Shown here: one piece after another, positions 8,865 through 17,611 of the stretch
Numbering within the stretch: position 1 is the stretch's first letter
Layout: each line of letters opens with the position of its first letter
Origin: Kitasatospora azatica KCTC 9699
Lineage (GTDB): Bacteria; Actinomycetota; Actinomycetes; Streptomycetales; Streptomycetaceae
Assembly (NCBI RefSeq): GCF_000744785.1
Contig: NZ_JQMO01000003.1
Coordinates: 5,456,001 to 5,520,000 of the forward strand
DNA length: 64,000 nt
Direction of reading: 5' to 3'
Made by a program: the position numbers and the translations under genes
The notes under the pieces: generated by a model
What the model was told of the DNA's origin: nothing
Database searches by the model: none
What the model saw: only the letters and a program-made list of their open reading frames with translations

Positions 8865-8983
8865 CGTGCCGCGGTGCCCCGAGCACCGCAGCACGCATGA
8901 AGCCCCGCCCAGTGGTCGAAGTCCACTACGTGCGACCGCCTCCCTGACGGCCGCATCGCAGAAGGTGCAACCAAGGAGGCCCC

Positions 8984-9763
8984 ATCAGCACCGAGCCCCG
9001 CATCAACGACCGGATTCGCGTCCCCGAGGTGCGACTCGTCGGTCCCAGTGGCGAGCAGGTCGGCATTGTGCCGCTTGCCAAGGCGCTGGAGCTTGCGCAG
9101 GAGTACGACCTCGACCTGGTCGAGGTCGCGGCGACCGCCCGGCCGCCGGTGTGCAAGCTCATGGACTACGGCAAGTTCAAGTACGAGTCGGCCATGAAGG
9201 CCCGTGAGGCGCGCAAGAACCAGGCGCACACGGTCATCAAGGAGATGAAGCTCCGGCCGAAGATCGACCCGCACGACTATGACACCAAGAAGGGTCACGT
9301 CGTTCGGTTCCTCAAGCAGGGCGACAAGGTCAAGATCACGATCATGTTCCGTGGTCGCGAGCAGTCCCGCCCCGAGCTGGGCTTCCGACTGCTGCAGCGG
9401 CTCGCCAACGACGTCCAGGACCTGGGCTTCGTGGAGAGCTCGGCCAAGCAGGACGGCCGTAACATGATCATGGTTCTCGGCCCGCACAAGAAGAAGACCG
9501 AGGCGATGGCCGAGGCCCGCGCGGCGCAGGACGCCCGCAAGGCCGAGCGCCAGGGCCGGGTCGCCGGCTCGACCGACACCGCCGCGGACGACGCCGCGCT
9601 CGAGGCCGAGAACGCCGCGCTCGAGGCTGAGGCCGACGCAGCGGACGACGACGCCGACGACGCCGACGACGTGGCCGCCGACGAGGCGACTCAGGACCAG
9701 GCCGAGGCCGGCGACACCGCCGCCGAGGCCGACAAGCCGGCCGAGGTCGCCCAGGACGCCTGA
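8984..9763 (+). CDS. infC: translation initiation factor IF-3, AUC start
   Basis: IF-3 binds the 30S subunit and polices start-codon and initiator-tRNA choice. The 259-residue product contains RINDRIRVPEVRLVGPSGEQ, PVCKLMDYGKFKYE and the C-domain KIRMMFRGRE-like KVKITIMFRGREQSRPELG. A strong AAGGAGG at 8973-8979 is followed after four bases by ATC AGC ACC, with no ATG or GTG in frame until codon 16. Starting there would delete the conserved N-terminal strand, so ATC (AUC) at 8984 is the start. Non-canonical starts are the known device by which IF-3 represses its own mRNA in other bacteria. The tail after residue 180 is an acidic Ala/Asp/Glu repeat, an actinobacterial extension. Confidence 0.95.
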   Translation: MSTEPRINDRIRVPEVRLVGPSGEQVGIVPLAKALELAQEYDLDLVEVAATARPPVCKLMDYGKFKYESAMKAREARKNQAHTVIKEMKLRPKIDPHDYDTKKGHVVRFLKQGDKVKITIMFRGREQSRPELGFRLLQRLANDVQDLGFVESSAKQDGRNMIMVLGPHKKKTEAMAEARAAQDARKAERQGRVAGSTDTAADDAALEAENAALEAEADAADDDADDADDVAADEATQDQAEAGDTAAEADKPAEVAQDA

Positions 9764-9901
9764 GCCCACAGGCTCGGCGGGCTTGAGTGATCCGGCCACC
9801 GCGGTTCCGGGGCTCCCGCCCCGGTGACCGGAGAACACCCAGCGCCTTGGCCCGCGTGGCGACACGCGGGCCGGGGCGGACCGACGAGGAGATACGGCGA
9901 C

Positions 9902-10096
9902 ATGCCGAAGCAGAAGACGCACAGTGGCGCCAGCAAGCGCTTCAAGATCACGGGCTCGGGCAAGGTGCTGCGCGAGCGTGCCGGCCGTCGCCACTACCTG
10001 GAGCACAAGCCCTCCACGCTGACCCGCAAGCTGGCCGGCACCACCGAGATGGCCCCCGCTGACGCCAAGAAGATCAAGAAGCTTCTCGGCAAGTGA
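9902..10096 (+). CDS. rpmI: ribosomal protein bL35
   Basis: The 64-residue basic protein starts MPKQKTHSGASKRFKITGSG and ends KKIKKLLGK, diagnostic of bL35, a small 50S component. GAGGAGATACGGCGAC precedes the ATG at 9902, giving a good ribosome site. It is the second gene of the infC operon, 138 bp after infC. The spacer holds an inverted repeat CCCGCGTGG/CCACGCGGG-like element around 9847-9872 (GGCCCGCGTGGCGACACGCGGGCC) that could be a regulatory or processing hairpin. Confidence 0.97.
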   Translation: MPKQKTHSGASKRFKITGSGKVLRERAGRRHYLEHKPSTLTRKLAGTTEMAPADAKKIKKLLGK

Positions 10097-10202
10097 TCGC
10101 CCGCCGCGACTGAAGAGTCGTGGCGCCCGGCAGATCCTTTCCGACCAATTCGATTGACGGACCACGTGAAGTAGTCCGTGGTCCAACCCAAGGAGTAATG
10201 AA

Positions 10203-10598
10203 GTGGCACGCGTCAAGCGGGCAGTGAACGCCCACAAGAAGCGCCGGGTCATCCTGGAGCGCGCCAGCGGTTACCGTGGCCAGCGCTCGCGCCTGTACCG
10301 CAAGGCCAAGGAGCAGGTCACCCACTCGCTCGTTTACAACTACAACGACCGCAAGAAGCGCAAGGGCGACTTCCGTCAGCTCTGGATCCAGCGCATCAAC
10401 GCGGCCGCTCGTGCCAACGGCATGACGTACAACCGCTTCGTGCAGGGCCTGAAGGCCGCCAGCATCGAGATCGACCGCAAGATGCTGGCCGAGCTGGCCG
10501 TCAACGACCCGAACGCGTTCGCTTCGCTGGTCGAGGCCGCCCAGAAGGCGCTGCCGACCGACGTCAACGCGCCCAAGGTCGCCGCTGACGCCGCCTGA
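10203..10598 (+). CDS. rplT: ribosomal protein bL20
   Basis: The 131-residue protein carries the bL20 signature RVKRAVNAHKKRRVILE, GYRGQRSRLYRKAKEQV, RKKRKGDFRQLWIQRIN and an AARANGMTYN core. bL20 is essential early in 50S assembly and is the autoregulator of this operon in several bacteria. The GTG start at 10203 follows AAGGAGTAAT. The C-tail is longer and more Ala-rich than in E. coli, usual for actinobacteria. It is the last gene of infC-rpmI-rplT and is closed by a strong terminator. Confidence 0.97.
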   Translation: MARVKRAVNAHKKRRVILERASGYRGQRSRLYRKAKEQVTHSLVYNYNDRKKRKGDFRQLWIQRINAAARANGMTYNRFVQGLKAASIEIDRKMLAELAVNDPNAFASLVEAAQKALPTDVNAPKVAADAA

Positions 10599-10610
10599 TC
10601 GTCGTAACAC

Positions 10611-10655
10611 CGCAGACCCGCAGGCTCACCGGTTGAGCCTGCGGGTCTGCGTTTA
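10611..10655 (+). terminator. terminator of the infC-rpmI-rplT operon
   Basis: An 18-bp perfect stem (10611-10628 with 10634-10651) encloses the loop CCGGT and is followed by GTTTA. It lies 13 bp after the rplT stop and separates the operon from the methyltransferase gene. Confidence 0.85.
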
Positions 10656-10708
10656 GACCGCCCCCAATCGCCGGGCGGTCTTACCGGTAGGAACCCAGAA
10701 AGCAGACC

Positions 10709-11581
10709 ATGGCCAGCACCGACACTCCTCTGCTCAGCTCGCTCCGCTCGCCGCGGGTGATCGCCGCGCGCAAGCTGGCCCGGCGGGCCCAGCGTGGCAA
10801 GGACCGCCGGTTCCTGGCCGAGGGGCCGCAGGCGGTCCGCGAGGCGGTGGCGTACGGCCTGCTGCCCAGCGGGGAGCACGCGGTGGTGGAGGTCTACCTG
10901 ACCCCCGAGGCCGCCGAGCGGCACGCCGAGCTGGTGACCGCCGCCCGGGCCGCGGACCTGCCGGTGCTGACCGCCACCGACGAGGTGATCGCCGACATCT
11001 GCGACACCGTCACCCCGCAGGGCATCGTGGCGCTCTGCCGGTTCCTCGACACCCCGTTCGAGACGGTGCTGCGCAGCCGGCCGAAGCTGGTCGCGGTGCT
11101 GGCCAACGTGCGCGACCCGGGGAACGCGGGGACGGTGCTGCGCACCGCGGACGCGGCCGGCGCGGACGCCGTGGTGCTCACCGATGCCTCGGTGGACCTC
11201 TACAACCCCAAGGCCGTGCGGGCCTCGGTCGGCAGCCTGTTCCACCTGCCGGTGGCAGTCGGGGTGCCGGTCGAGCAGGTGGTGGCCCGGCTGCGGGAGG
11301 GCGGCGTGCGACTGCTGGCCGCCGACGGCGCGGGGGAGCGCGACCTGGACCAGGAGCTGGACGAGGGCACGCTGGGCGCCCCGACCGCCTGGATCTTCGG
11401 CAACGAGGCCTGGGGCCTGCCGGAGCAGACCCGCGCACTCGCCGACGAAGTGGTGCGCGTGCCCATCCACGGACACGCCGAGAGCCTCAATCTCGCCACC
11501 GCCGCCGCCGTCTGCCTCTACGCCTCCGCTCGCGCACAGCGTTCGCCCGCAGGGTGTCGCGAGCCGGGCACCGAGCGCTAG
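10709..11581 (+). CDS. TrmH/SpoU-family RNA 2'-O-methyltransferase
   Basis: The 290-residue SPOUT enzyme transfers a methyl group from SAM to a ribose 2'-OH in rRNA or tRNA. The substrate-binding N-domain (residues about 1-115, RSPRVIAARKLARRAQRGK...FLAEGPQAV) precedes the knotted SPOUT domain. The latter shows VLANVRDPGNAGTVLRTADA (motif 1, with the catalytic-region Asn/Arg), AWIFGNEAWGLP (motif 2) and HAESLNLATAAAVCLYA (motif 3). Its place after rplT is typical of actinobacteria. The target nucleotide cannot be deduced. ATG at 10709 follows an AGAAAGCAG ribosome site. Confidence 0.92.
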   Translation: MASTDTPLLSSLRSPRVIAARKLARRAQRGKDRRFLAEGPQAVREAVAYGLLPSGEHAVVEVYLTPEAAERHAELVTAARAADLPVLTATDEVIADICDTVTPQGIVALCRFLDTPFETVLRSRPKLVAVLANVRDPGNAGTVLRTADAAGADAVVLTDASVDLYNPKAVRASVGSLFHLPVAVGVPVEQVVARLREGGVRLLAADGAGERDLDQELDEGTLGAPTAWIFGNEAWGLPEQTRALADEVVRVPIHGHAESLNLATAAAVCLYASARAQRSPAGCREPGTER

Positions 11582-11634
11582 GGTCGGGCGTGGCGGGGGC
11601 CGTCGTGAATGCGCGTGGGATCGGGAGGACACCC

Positions 11635-12768
11635 ATGGTCGGCAGCGAGGAACGGCCGCGGGCCGGGGCAGCCGCGTTGCCGTTGGATCCTGACGACCTG
11701 CCGGACGGCCTGGTGATCGCCGACGCGGACGGACTGGTGGTCTGCTTCAACCGCGCCGCCGCCCGGCTGACCGGGATCAGCCCGCGCGCCGCGCTCGGCC
11801 GGCCGCTGACCGAGGCACTGCCGCTGGAGGACCTGGACGGCCGCCGCTGGTGGCCGCTGACCGATCCGTACGGCGGCCTGGCCACCCGGACCCGCCAGCC
11901 CGAGCGCAACCTGCTGCTGCCCGGCTCCAACCGCGAGGTGCTGGTCTCCGCCTCCTATCTGCGAGAGCGCTCCCGGGGGCCGTTGCGCCAGCTGGTGGTG
12001 GCGCTGCGCGGCACCGAGGCGCGGCTGCGCACCGAGCGGGCGCATGCCGAGCTGATCGCCACCGTCGCACACGAGTTGCGCTCCCCGCTGACCAGCGTCA
12101 AGGGCTTCACCGCGACCTTGCTGAACAAGTGGGAGCGGTTCACCGACGGTCAGAAGCGGGTGATGCTGGAGACCGTGAACGCGGACGCCGACCGGGTCAC
12201 CCGGCTGATCGCCGAGCTGCTGGACATCTCCCGGATCGACGCCGGGCGACTGGAGATCCGCCGGCAGGTGGTGGACCTGGCCGCGGCCGTGCACCGGCAG
12301 GTGGACGGCAAGGTGGCGGCCGGCGTCCCGGCCGAGCGCTTCGACATCCGGCTCGCCGAGGACCTGCCGCAGCAGTGGGCAGACCCGGACAAGGTCGACC
12401 AGGTGCTGGCCAACCTGCTGGAAAACGCGGTGCGGCACGGGGAGGGAACTGTCACCATCGAGGTGGCGCCGGCCAAGGAGATCGTCGAGGCCGCCAGCTG
12501 GGAACACCCCGGCACCGCGCCCCGGATCATGGAAGGCACGGCGGTCACCGTGAGCGACGAGGGCAGCGGCATCCCGGAGGAGTCGATGCCGCGCGTCTTC
12601 ACCCGCTTCTGGCGCGGCAGCAAGCGCGGCGGGACCGGCCTGGGCCTCTACATCGTCAAGGGCATCGTCGAGGCGCACGGCGGCACCATCCGGATCGACC
12701 GCGCGCCCGGTGGCGGCGCCAGGTTCCGATTTATCCTGCCCGCCGGGGTGCCCGACTTCATGGTCTGA
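11635..12768 (+). CDS. PAS-domain sensor histidine kinase
   Basis: This 377-residue protein has a PAS domain (about residues 20-120, LVIADADGLVVCFNRAA), a HisKA dimerisation domain with the phospho-acceptor in VAHELRSPLTSVKG, and a HATPase domain with NLLENAVRHG (N box), VSDEGSGIP (G1) and GTGLGLYIVKGIVEAHGG (G2). No transmembrane segment is present, so it is a cytosolic sensor. No response regulator gene is adjacent, so its partner lies elsewhere. GGGAGGA at 11622-11628 sets the ATG at 11635; the open frame reaches 11554 but lacks a site there. In streptomycetes this kinase normally sits between the methyltransferase and pheS. Confidence 0.92.
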   Translation: MVGSEERPRAGAAALPLDPDDLPDGLVIADADGLVVCFNRAAARLTGISPRAALGRPLTEALPLEDLDGRRWWPLTDPYGGLATRTRQPERNLLLPGSNREVLVSASYLRERSRGPLRQLVVALRGTEARLRTERAHAELIATVAHELRSPLTSVKGFTATLLNKWERFTDGQKRVMLETVNADADRVTRLIAELLDISRIDAGRLEIRRQVVDLAAAVHRQVDGKVAAGVPAERFDIRLAEDLPQQWADPDKVDQVLANLLENAVRHGEGTVTIEVAPAKEIVEAASWEHPGTAPRIMEGTAVTVSDEGSGIPEESMPRVFTRFWRGSKRGGTGLGLYIVKGIVEAHGGTIRIDRAPGGGARFRFILPAGVPDFMV

Positions 12769-12906
12769 CCGACCAGCACGACGGGCCCGGCGGGCGGTCC
12801 ATGCCTTGGGATGCAAGGGACGACCACCGGGCCGTGTGCGCTCTGCGACTACACTCGACCTGGTGTAACGCCACGGAGACGAGCAGGAGCACGGGAAAAC
12901 ATCGAG

Positions 12907-14028
12907 ATGTCGGCACCCAACAAGTCCTACGACCCGGTAGAGGTAGAGGCATTGAAGCCCGAAGAGGTCGAGCGCGCCCGTGACGAGGCGGTCGCCGCCT
13001 TCGCCGCCGCCGCCAGCCTGGACGAGCTGAAGCAGGCCAAGGTCGCGCACACCGGGGACCGTTCCGCGCTCTCGCTGGCCAACCGCGAGATCGGCGCGCT
13101 GCCCCCGCATGCCAAGGCGGCGGCCGGCAAGCTGATCGGGCAGGCCCGCGGCGCCGTCAACCAGGCGCTGGCGAAGCGTCAGGTGGAGCTGGAGGCCGAG
13201 CGCGACGCCCGGGTGCTGGTCGAGGAGGCGGTGGACGTCACGCTGCCCTACGACCGCACCCCGCGCGGCGCCCGGCACCCGCTGACCACGCTGGCCGAGC
13301 GGATCGAGGACACCTTCGTCGCGATGGGTTACAGCATCGCCGAGGGCCCCGAGGTCGAGGCCGAGTGGCTCAACTTCGACGCGCTCAACCTGGGCCCGGA
13401 CCACCCGGCCCGCTCGATGCAGGACACCTTCTTCGTGGCCGCAGCCGACGGCTCGCCCGACTCCGGCATGGTGCTGCGCACCCAGACCTCGCCGGTGCAG
13501 ATCCGCACCATGCTGGCCAAGGAGCCGCCGCTCTACGCGATCTGCCCTGGCCGGGTCTACCGGACCGACGAGCTGGACGCCACCCACACCCCGGTGTTCC
13601 GGCAGGTCGAGGGCATCGCGGTGGACGAGGGCATCACCTTCGCCGACCTCAAGGGCACCATCGAGCTGCTGGTCTCCAAGCTGATCGGCGACGGCCTCGA
13701 GCTGCGCTGGCGACCCTCGTACTTCCCGTTCACCGAGCCGAGCGCCGAGATCGACCTGCAGTGCTTCGTCTGCCGGGGCGCGAGCGTCGGCAACCCGGAC
13801 CGCCCCTGCCGGACCTGCTCCTCCGAGGGCTGGATCGAGCTGGGCGGCTGCGGCGTGGTCAACCCGCGGGTGCTGGTCGCCTCCGGCGTGGACCCGGAGC
13901 GTTACAGCGGATTCGCCTTCGGCCTGGGCCTGGAGCGGATCCTGATGAACCGTCACAACGTCGCGGACATGCGCGACATGGTCGAGGGTGACGTGCGTTT
14001 CACTCTCCCGTTCGGGATGGAGATCTGA
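12907..14028 (+). CDS. pheS: phenylalanyl-tRNA synthetase alpha subunit
   Basis: The 373-residue catalytic alpha subunit of PheRS forms an alpha2-beta2 enzyme with PheT and charges tRNA-Phe. A coiled-coil N-domain (residues 10-90) is followed by class II motifs: LTTLAERIEDTFVAMGY and GPEVEAEWLNFDALN, the Phe-pocket region TQTSPVQIRTM, motif 2 around GRVYRTDELDATH..FRQVEG, and motif 3 FAFGLGLERILM. ATG at 12907 fits the family start; an upstream TTG frame is not supported. The 138-bp leader 12769-12906 holds no obvious leader peptide or T-box. pheS and pheT share one base. Confidence 0.96.
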   Translation: MSAPNKSYDPVEVEALKPEEVERARDEAVAAFAAAASLDELKQAKVAHTGDRSALSLANREIGALPPHAKAAAGKLIGQARGAVNQALAKRQVELEAERDARVLVEEAVDVTLPYDRTPRGARHPLTTLAERIEDTFVAMGYSIAEGPEVEAEWLNFDALNLGPDHPARSMQDTFFVAAADGSPDSGMVLRTQTSPVQIRTMLAKEPPLYAICPGRVYRTDELDATHTPVFRQVEGIAVDEGITFADLKGTIELLVSKLIGDGLELRWRPSYFPFTEPSAEIDLQCFVCRGASVGNPDRPCRTCSSEGWIELGGCGVVNPRVLVASGVDPERYSGFAFGLGLERILMNRHNVADMRDMVEGDVRFTLPFGMEI

Positions 14029-16547
14029 TGCGCGTCCCGCTTTCCTGGCTGCGCGAGTACGTCGACCTGCCGGCCGGTGTCACCGGTCGCGAGGTCGCCG
14101 AGAAGCTGGTCCGGGCCGGCCTCGAGGTGGAGACCGTCGAGCAGCTCGGCGCCGACCTCAAGGGCCCGCTGGTGGTCGGCGAGGTGCTGTCGATCGAGGA
14201 GCTGACCGGCTTCAAGAAGCCGATCCGGCACTGCTTCGTCAACGTCGGCGACGCCAACGGTACCGGTGCCCCGCAGGAGATCGTCTGCGGCGCGACCAAC
14301 TTCAAGGTCGGCGACAAGGTGGTCGTGGTGCTGCCGGGCGCGGTGCTGCCCGGTCCGTTCCCGATCGCCGCGCGGCAGACCTACGGCCACACCTCGGCCG
14401 GCATGATCTGCTCGGCGCGCGAGCTCGGCATGGGCGACGAGCACGACGGGATCATCGTGCTGCCGGGGCACTACGAGCCCGGCACCGACGCCATCGAGCT
14501 GCTGCAGCTGGTCGACGAGGTGCTGGACATCGCCGTCACCCCCGACCGCGGCTACTGCCTGTCGATGCGCGGCATGGCCCGGGAGGCCGCCGCCGCGTTC
14601 GGGCTGCCGCTGGCCGACCCGGCGCTGCTGGACGTGCCGCCGGCCAACTCCTACGGCTACCTGGTCAAGGTCGCCGACCCGGCCGGCTGCGACCGCTTCG
14701 TGGCCCGCACCGTGGTCGGCATCGACCCGGGCGCCCAGTCGCCGATCTGGCTGCAGCGCCGGCTGCAGAAGATGCACGTCCGCCCGATCTCGCTCACCGT
14801 CGACATCACCAACTACGTGATGCTGGAGGTCGGCCAGCCGCTGCACGCCTACGACCGCAACCGGGTGGACGGGCCGATCCAGGTCCGCCGCGCCGAGCCG
14901 GGCGAGGTGCTCACCACGCTGGACGGCCAGAAGCGCGAGCTCTCCGTCGAGGACCTGCTGATCTGCGACAACTCCGGGCCGATCGGCCTGGCGGGTGTCA
15001 TGGGCGGCGCCTCGACCGAGATCCTGGAGCCGGTGGCCGACCCGGAGACCGGCGAGGTCACCGGCACCACCGAGGTGATCATCGAGGCCGCGCACTTCGA
15101 CCCGGTGGCGATCGCCCGCACCGCCAAGCGGCACAAGCTGCCCTCCGAGGCCTCCAAGCGCTTCGAGCGCGGCGTGGACCCGGAGGCGGCCCGCGCCGCC
15201 GCCCAGCGCGCGGTGGACCTGCTGGTGCTGATCGCCGGCGGCACCGCCGAGGCCGGTGTCACCGACATCGCCGCCCCGCACCCGCTGCGCACCATCACCA
15301 TCACCGCCGACCTGCCGGACCGGGTCGCGGGCATGGAGTACGGCCGCGAGACCGTCGCCCGCCGGCTGCAGGAGGTCGGCTGCACGGTGGTCGGCGGCGA
15401 CCTGCTCGAGGTCACCCCGCCGACCTGGCGTCCCGACCTGACCGACCCCAACGACCTGGCGGAGGAGGTGATCCGGCTGGAGGGCTACGACAACGTCCCC
15501 GCCCGGATGCCCACCGTCCCGCCGGGTCAGGGTCTGACGCCCGCTCAGCGGATGCACCGTCGGATCGGCGTGGCGCTGGCCGCGGCCGGCTACGTCGAGG
15601 TCAACAACTACCCGTTCCTCGGCGACGCCGCCTTCGACGGCCTGGGCCTGGACGCCGACGACGTCCGCCGCCGCACCGTCAAGCTGGTCAACCCGCTCAA
15701 TGACGAGGAGCCGGCGCTGCGCACCACGCTGCTGCCGGGCCTGCTCGGCGCGCTGCGCCGCAACGTCGGCCGGGGCAACACCGACCTGGCGGTCTTCGAG
15801 ACCGGCCTGGTCTTCCTGCCCGAGGCCGAGCAGCAGGTGGCCCCGCGCCCGGCCGTCGACCGGCGGCCCAGCGAGGAGGAGCTGGCCGCGCTGGACGCCG
15901 CGCTGCCCAAGCAGCCGCGCCGGGTGGCCGTCGCGCTGGCCGGCGAGCGGCTGCCCTCCGGCTGGTGGGGCAACGGCGCGCAGGCGAGCTGGGCGGACGC
16001 CGTGGAGGCGGCCCGCACGGTGGCCCGCGCGGCCGGTGTGGAGCTGGTGACCCGGGCGGCGCAGTACGCGCCCTGGCACCCGGGCCGCTGCGCCGAGCTG
16101 GTGGTCGCGGGCACCGACCGGGTGGTCGGCCACGCCGGCGAGCTGCACCCGCGGGTGGTCAAGGCGCTGCACCTGCCGGAGCGCACCTCGGTGATGGAGC
16201 TGGACATCGACCTGCTGGCCGCCGACGGCGAGCAGCCGGTCCAGGGCCCGGCGGTCTCCGGCTACCCGGTGGCCACCCAGGACGTCGCGCTGATCGTCCC
16301 GGGCGAGGTGCCGGCCGCCGAGGTGGAGGCCGCGCTGCGCGAGGGGGCCGGCGAACTGCTGGAGGCCATCCGGCTGTTCGACGTCTTCACCGGTGAGCAG
16401 GTGGGCGAGGGCAAGAAGTCGCTGGCCTACGCGCTGCGGTTCCGGGCGACCGACCGCACGCTGACCGCCGACGAGGCCTCGGCGGCCCGCGCGGCGGCGG
16501 TGGCGTCGGCGCAGGCCCGCACGGGTGCGGTGCTGCGCGGCGCGTAG
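14028..16547 (+). CDS. pheT: phenylalanyl-tRNA synthetase beta subunit
   Basis: The 839-residue beta subunit binds tRNA-Phe and edits mischarged Tyr-tRNA. It opens MRVPLSWLREYVDLP, followed by the EMAP-II/OB domain (about 40-150), the B3/B4 editing domain with YVMLEVGQPLHAYD, B5 with PSEASKRFERGVDPE, the catalytic-like core (WRPDLTDPNDLAEEVIRLEGYDN), and the C-terminal FDX anticodon domain ending in YALRFRATDRTLTADEASAAR. The ATG overlaps the pheS TGA by one base, implying translational coupling. A T6 terminator follows. The long minus-strand open frames over this gene are composition shadows. Confidence 0.97.
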   Translation: MRVPLSWLREYVDLPAGVTGREVAEKLVRAGLEVETVEQLGADLKGPLVVGEVLSIEELTGFKKPIRHCFVNVGDANGTGAPQEIVCGATNFKVGDKVVVVLPGAVLPGPFPIAARQTYGHTSAGMICSARELGMGDEHDGIIVLPGHYEPGTDAIELLQLVDEVLDIAVTPDRGYCLSMRGMAREAAAAFGLPLADPALLDVPPANSYGYLVKVADPAGCDRFVARTVVGIDPGAQSPIWLQRRLQKMHVRPISLTVDITNYVMLEVGQPLHAYDRNRVDGPIQVRRAEPGEVLTTLDGQKRELSVEDLLICDNSGPIGLAGVMGGASTEILEPVADPETGEVTGTTEVIIEAAHFDPVAIARTAKRHKLPSEASKRFERGVDPEAARAAAQRAVDLLVLIAGGTAEAGVTDIAAPHPLRTITITADLPDRVAGMEYGRETVARRLQEVGCTVVGGDLLEVTPPTWRPDLTDPNDLAEEVIRLEGYDNVPARMPTVPPGQGLTPAQRMHRRIGVALAAAGYVEVNNYPFLGDAAFDGLGLDADDVRRRTVKLVNPLNDEEPALRTTLLPGLLGALRRNVGRGNTDLAVFETGLVFLPEAEQQVAPRPAVDRRPSEEELAALDAALPKQPRRVAVALAGERLPSGWWGNGAQASWADAVEAARTVARAAGVELVTRAAQYAPWHPGRCAELVVAGTDRVVGHAGELHPRVVKALHLPERTSVMELDIDLLAADGEQPVQGPAVSGYPVATQDVALIVPGEVPAAEVEAALREGAGELLEAIRLFDVFTGEQVGEGKKSLAYALRFRATDRTLTADEASAARAAAVASAQARTGAVLRGA

Positions 16548-16563
16548 TTGCTTCTGCTGCTGA

Positions 16564-16597
16564 GGAGGGCCCCGGTTCGCCGGGGCCCTCCTTTTTT
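16564..16597 (+). terminator. pheST terminator
   Basis: GGAGGGCCCCGG (16564-16575) pairs perfectly with CCGGGGCCCTCC (16580-16591) across a TTCG tetraloop and is followed by six T residues, a canonical intrinsic terminator. Confidence 0.93.
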
Positions 16598-16641
16598 GGG
16601 CGGTGCTCTTGCGGTGGAGGGGAGTTGGCGCTTCAATCTCA

Positions 16642-16662
16642 CGTTAGGAAAGTTTCCTAACG
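16642..16662. promoter_or_regulatory. operator palindrome upstream of chitosanase (CsnR-box-like)
   Basis: CGTTAGGAAA and TTTCCTAACG form a perfect 10-bp inverted repeat around a single G. The palindrome ends one base before the ribosome site CAGGAG and 13 bases before the ATG of the chitosanase gene, so a bound repressor would block initiation or elongation. In Streptomyces lividans a ROK-family repressor (CsnR) controls csnA through a palindrome of the same TTAGGAAA..TTTCCTAA type. The match is from memory, and no ROK gene is in this window. Confidence 0.82.
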
Positions 16663-16675
16663 GCAGGAGCATGAC

Positions 16676-17488
16676 ATGAAGCTCGCCCCCACTCGCCGTG
16701 CGGTCCTCGGCGCCGCCCTCGCCGCGGCCGTCCTCGCCGGCACCGGCGCCACCCACGCCACCGCCGCCGGCAGCGGTGTGAACCTCACCGACCCGCACAA
16801 GAAGGAGATCGCGATGGAGCTCGTCTCCAGCGCGGAGAACTCCTCGCTGGACTGGAAGGCACAGTACAAGTACATCGAGGACATCGGCGACGGCCGCGGC
16901 TACACCGCCGGGATCATCGGCTTCTGTTCCGGTACCGGCGACATGCTCGACCTGGTCAAGCACTACACCGCCCTCAAGTCCGGCAACGTGCTGGCCAAGT
17001 ACCTGCCCGCGCTGGAGAAGGTCAACGGCAGCGCCTCGCACTCCGGCCTCGGCACCGCGTTCGTCAACGACTGGAAGAAGGCCGCCACCGACCCGGTCTT
17101 CCAGCAGGCCCAGAACGACGAGCGGGACCGGGTCTACTTCAACCCGTCCGTCCAGCAGGCGGAGCAGGACGGGCTGCGCGCGCTCGGCCAGTTCATCTAC
17201 TACGACGCGATCGTGATGCACGGCCCGGGCAACGACAAGACCAGCTTCGGCGGCATCCGCGCCACCGCCATGAAGCACGCCAAGACCCCCGCCCAGGGCG
17301 GCAGCGAGACCACCTACCTGAACGCCTTCCTGGACGCCCGCAAGGCCGCCATGCTCACCGAGGCCGCGCACGACGACACCAGCAGGGTCGACACCGAGCA
17401 GCGGGTCTTCCTGAAGGCCGGCAACCTCGACCTCAACCCGCCGCTGCACTGGAAGACCTACGGGGACAGCTACAGCATCAACAGCTGA
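16676..17488 (+). CDS. csnA: secreted GH46 chitosanase
   Basis: The 270-residue enzyme hydrolyses beta-1,4 bonds in chitosan outside the cell. A Tat- or Sec-type signal (MKLAPTRRAVLGAALAAAVLAG ... ATAA) occupies the first 30-32 residues. The mature part matches GH46: the catalytic glutamate in MELVSSAENSSLDW and catalytic aspartate in YIEDIGDGRGYTAGIIGF are spaced as in the N174 enzyme. RDRVYFNPSVQQAEQDG and a C-terminal LDLNPPLHWKTYGDSYSI complete the fold. It is a single gene, controlled by the palindrome just upstream. Confidence is high for the family and good for the symbol. Confidence 0.94.
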   Translation: MKLAPTRRAVLGAALAAAVLAGTGATHATAAGSGVNLTDPHKKEIAMELVSSAENSSLDWKAQYKYIEDIGDGRGYTAGIIGFCSGTGDMLDLVKHYTALKSGNVLAKYLPALEKVNGSASHSGLGTAFVNDWKKAATDPVFQQAQNDERDRVYFNPSVQQAEQDGLRALGQFIYYDAIVMHGPGNDKTSFGGIRATAMKHAKTPAQGGSETTYLNAFLDARKAAMLTEAAHDDTSRVDTEQRVFLKAGNLDLNPPLHWKTYGDSYSINS

Positions 17489-17611
17489 GCCACCAGCAGC
17501 CGGGCCGCCGGCCACTAACAGCCAGGCCGCCGGCCGCGGTTCGCGGTCCGAAGCCGTCCCGGGCGCTTATTGGTTGGGCGTTCAGCTGTTCGACCTGCTA
17601 GCGTCCGGGGC

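Noticed and set aside
12769..12906. T-box or leader peptide before pheS
   Set aside because: No T-box core, specifier hairpin or Phe-rich short frame can be seen.
13953..16172. 739-codon minus-strand open frame over pheS/pheT
   Set aside because: Its translation is Gly/Val/His/Gln-rich with no domain; pheT homology on the other strand is unambiguous, and high GC keeps antisense frames open.
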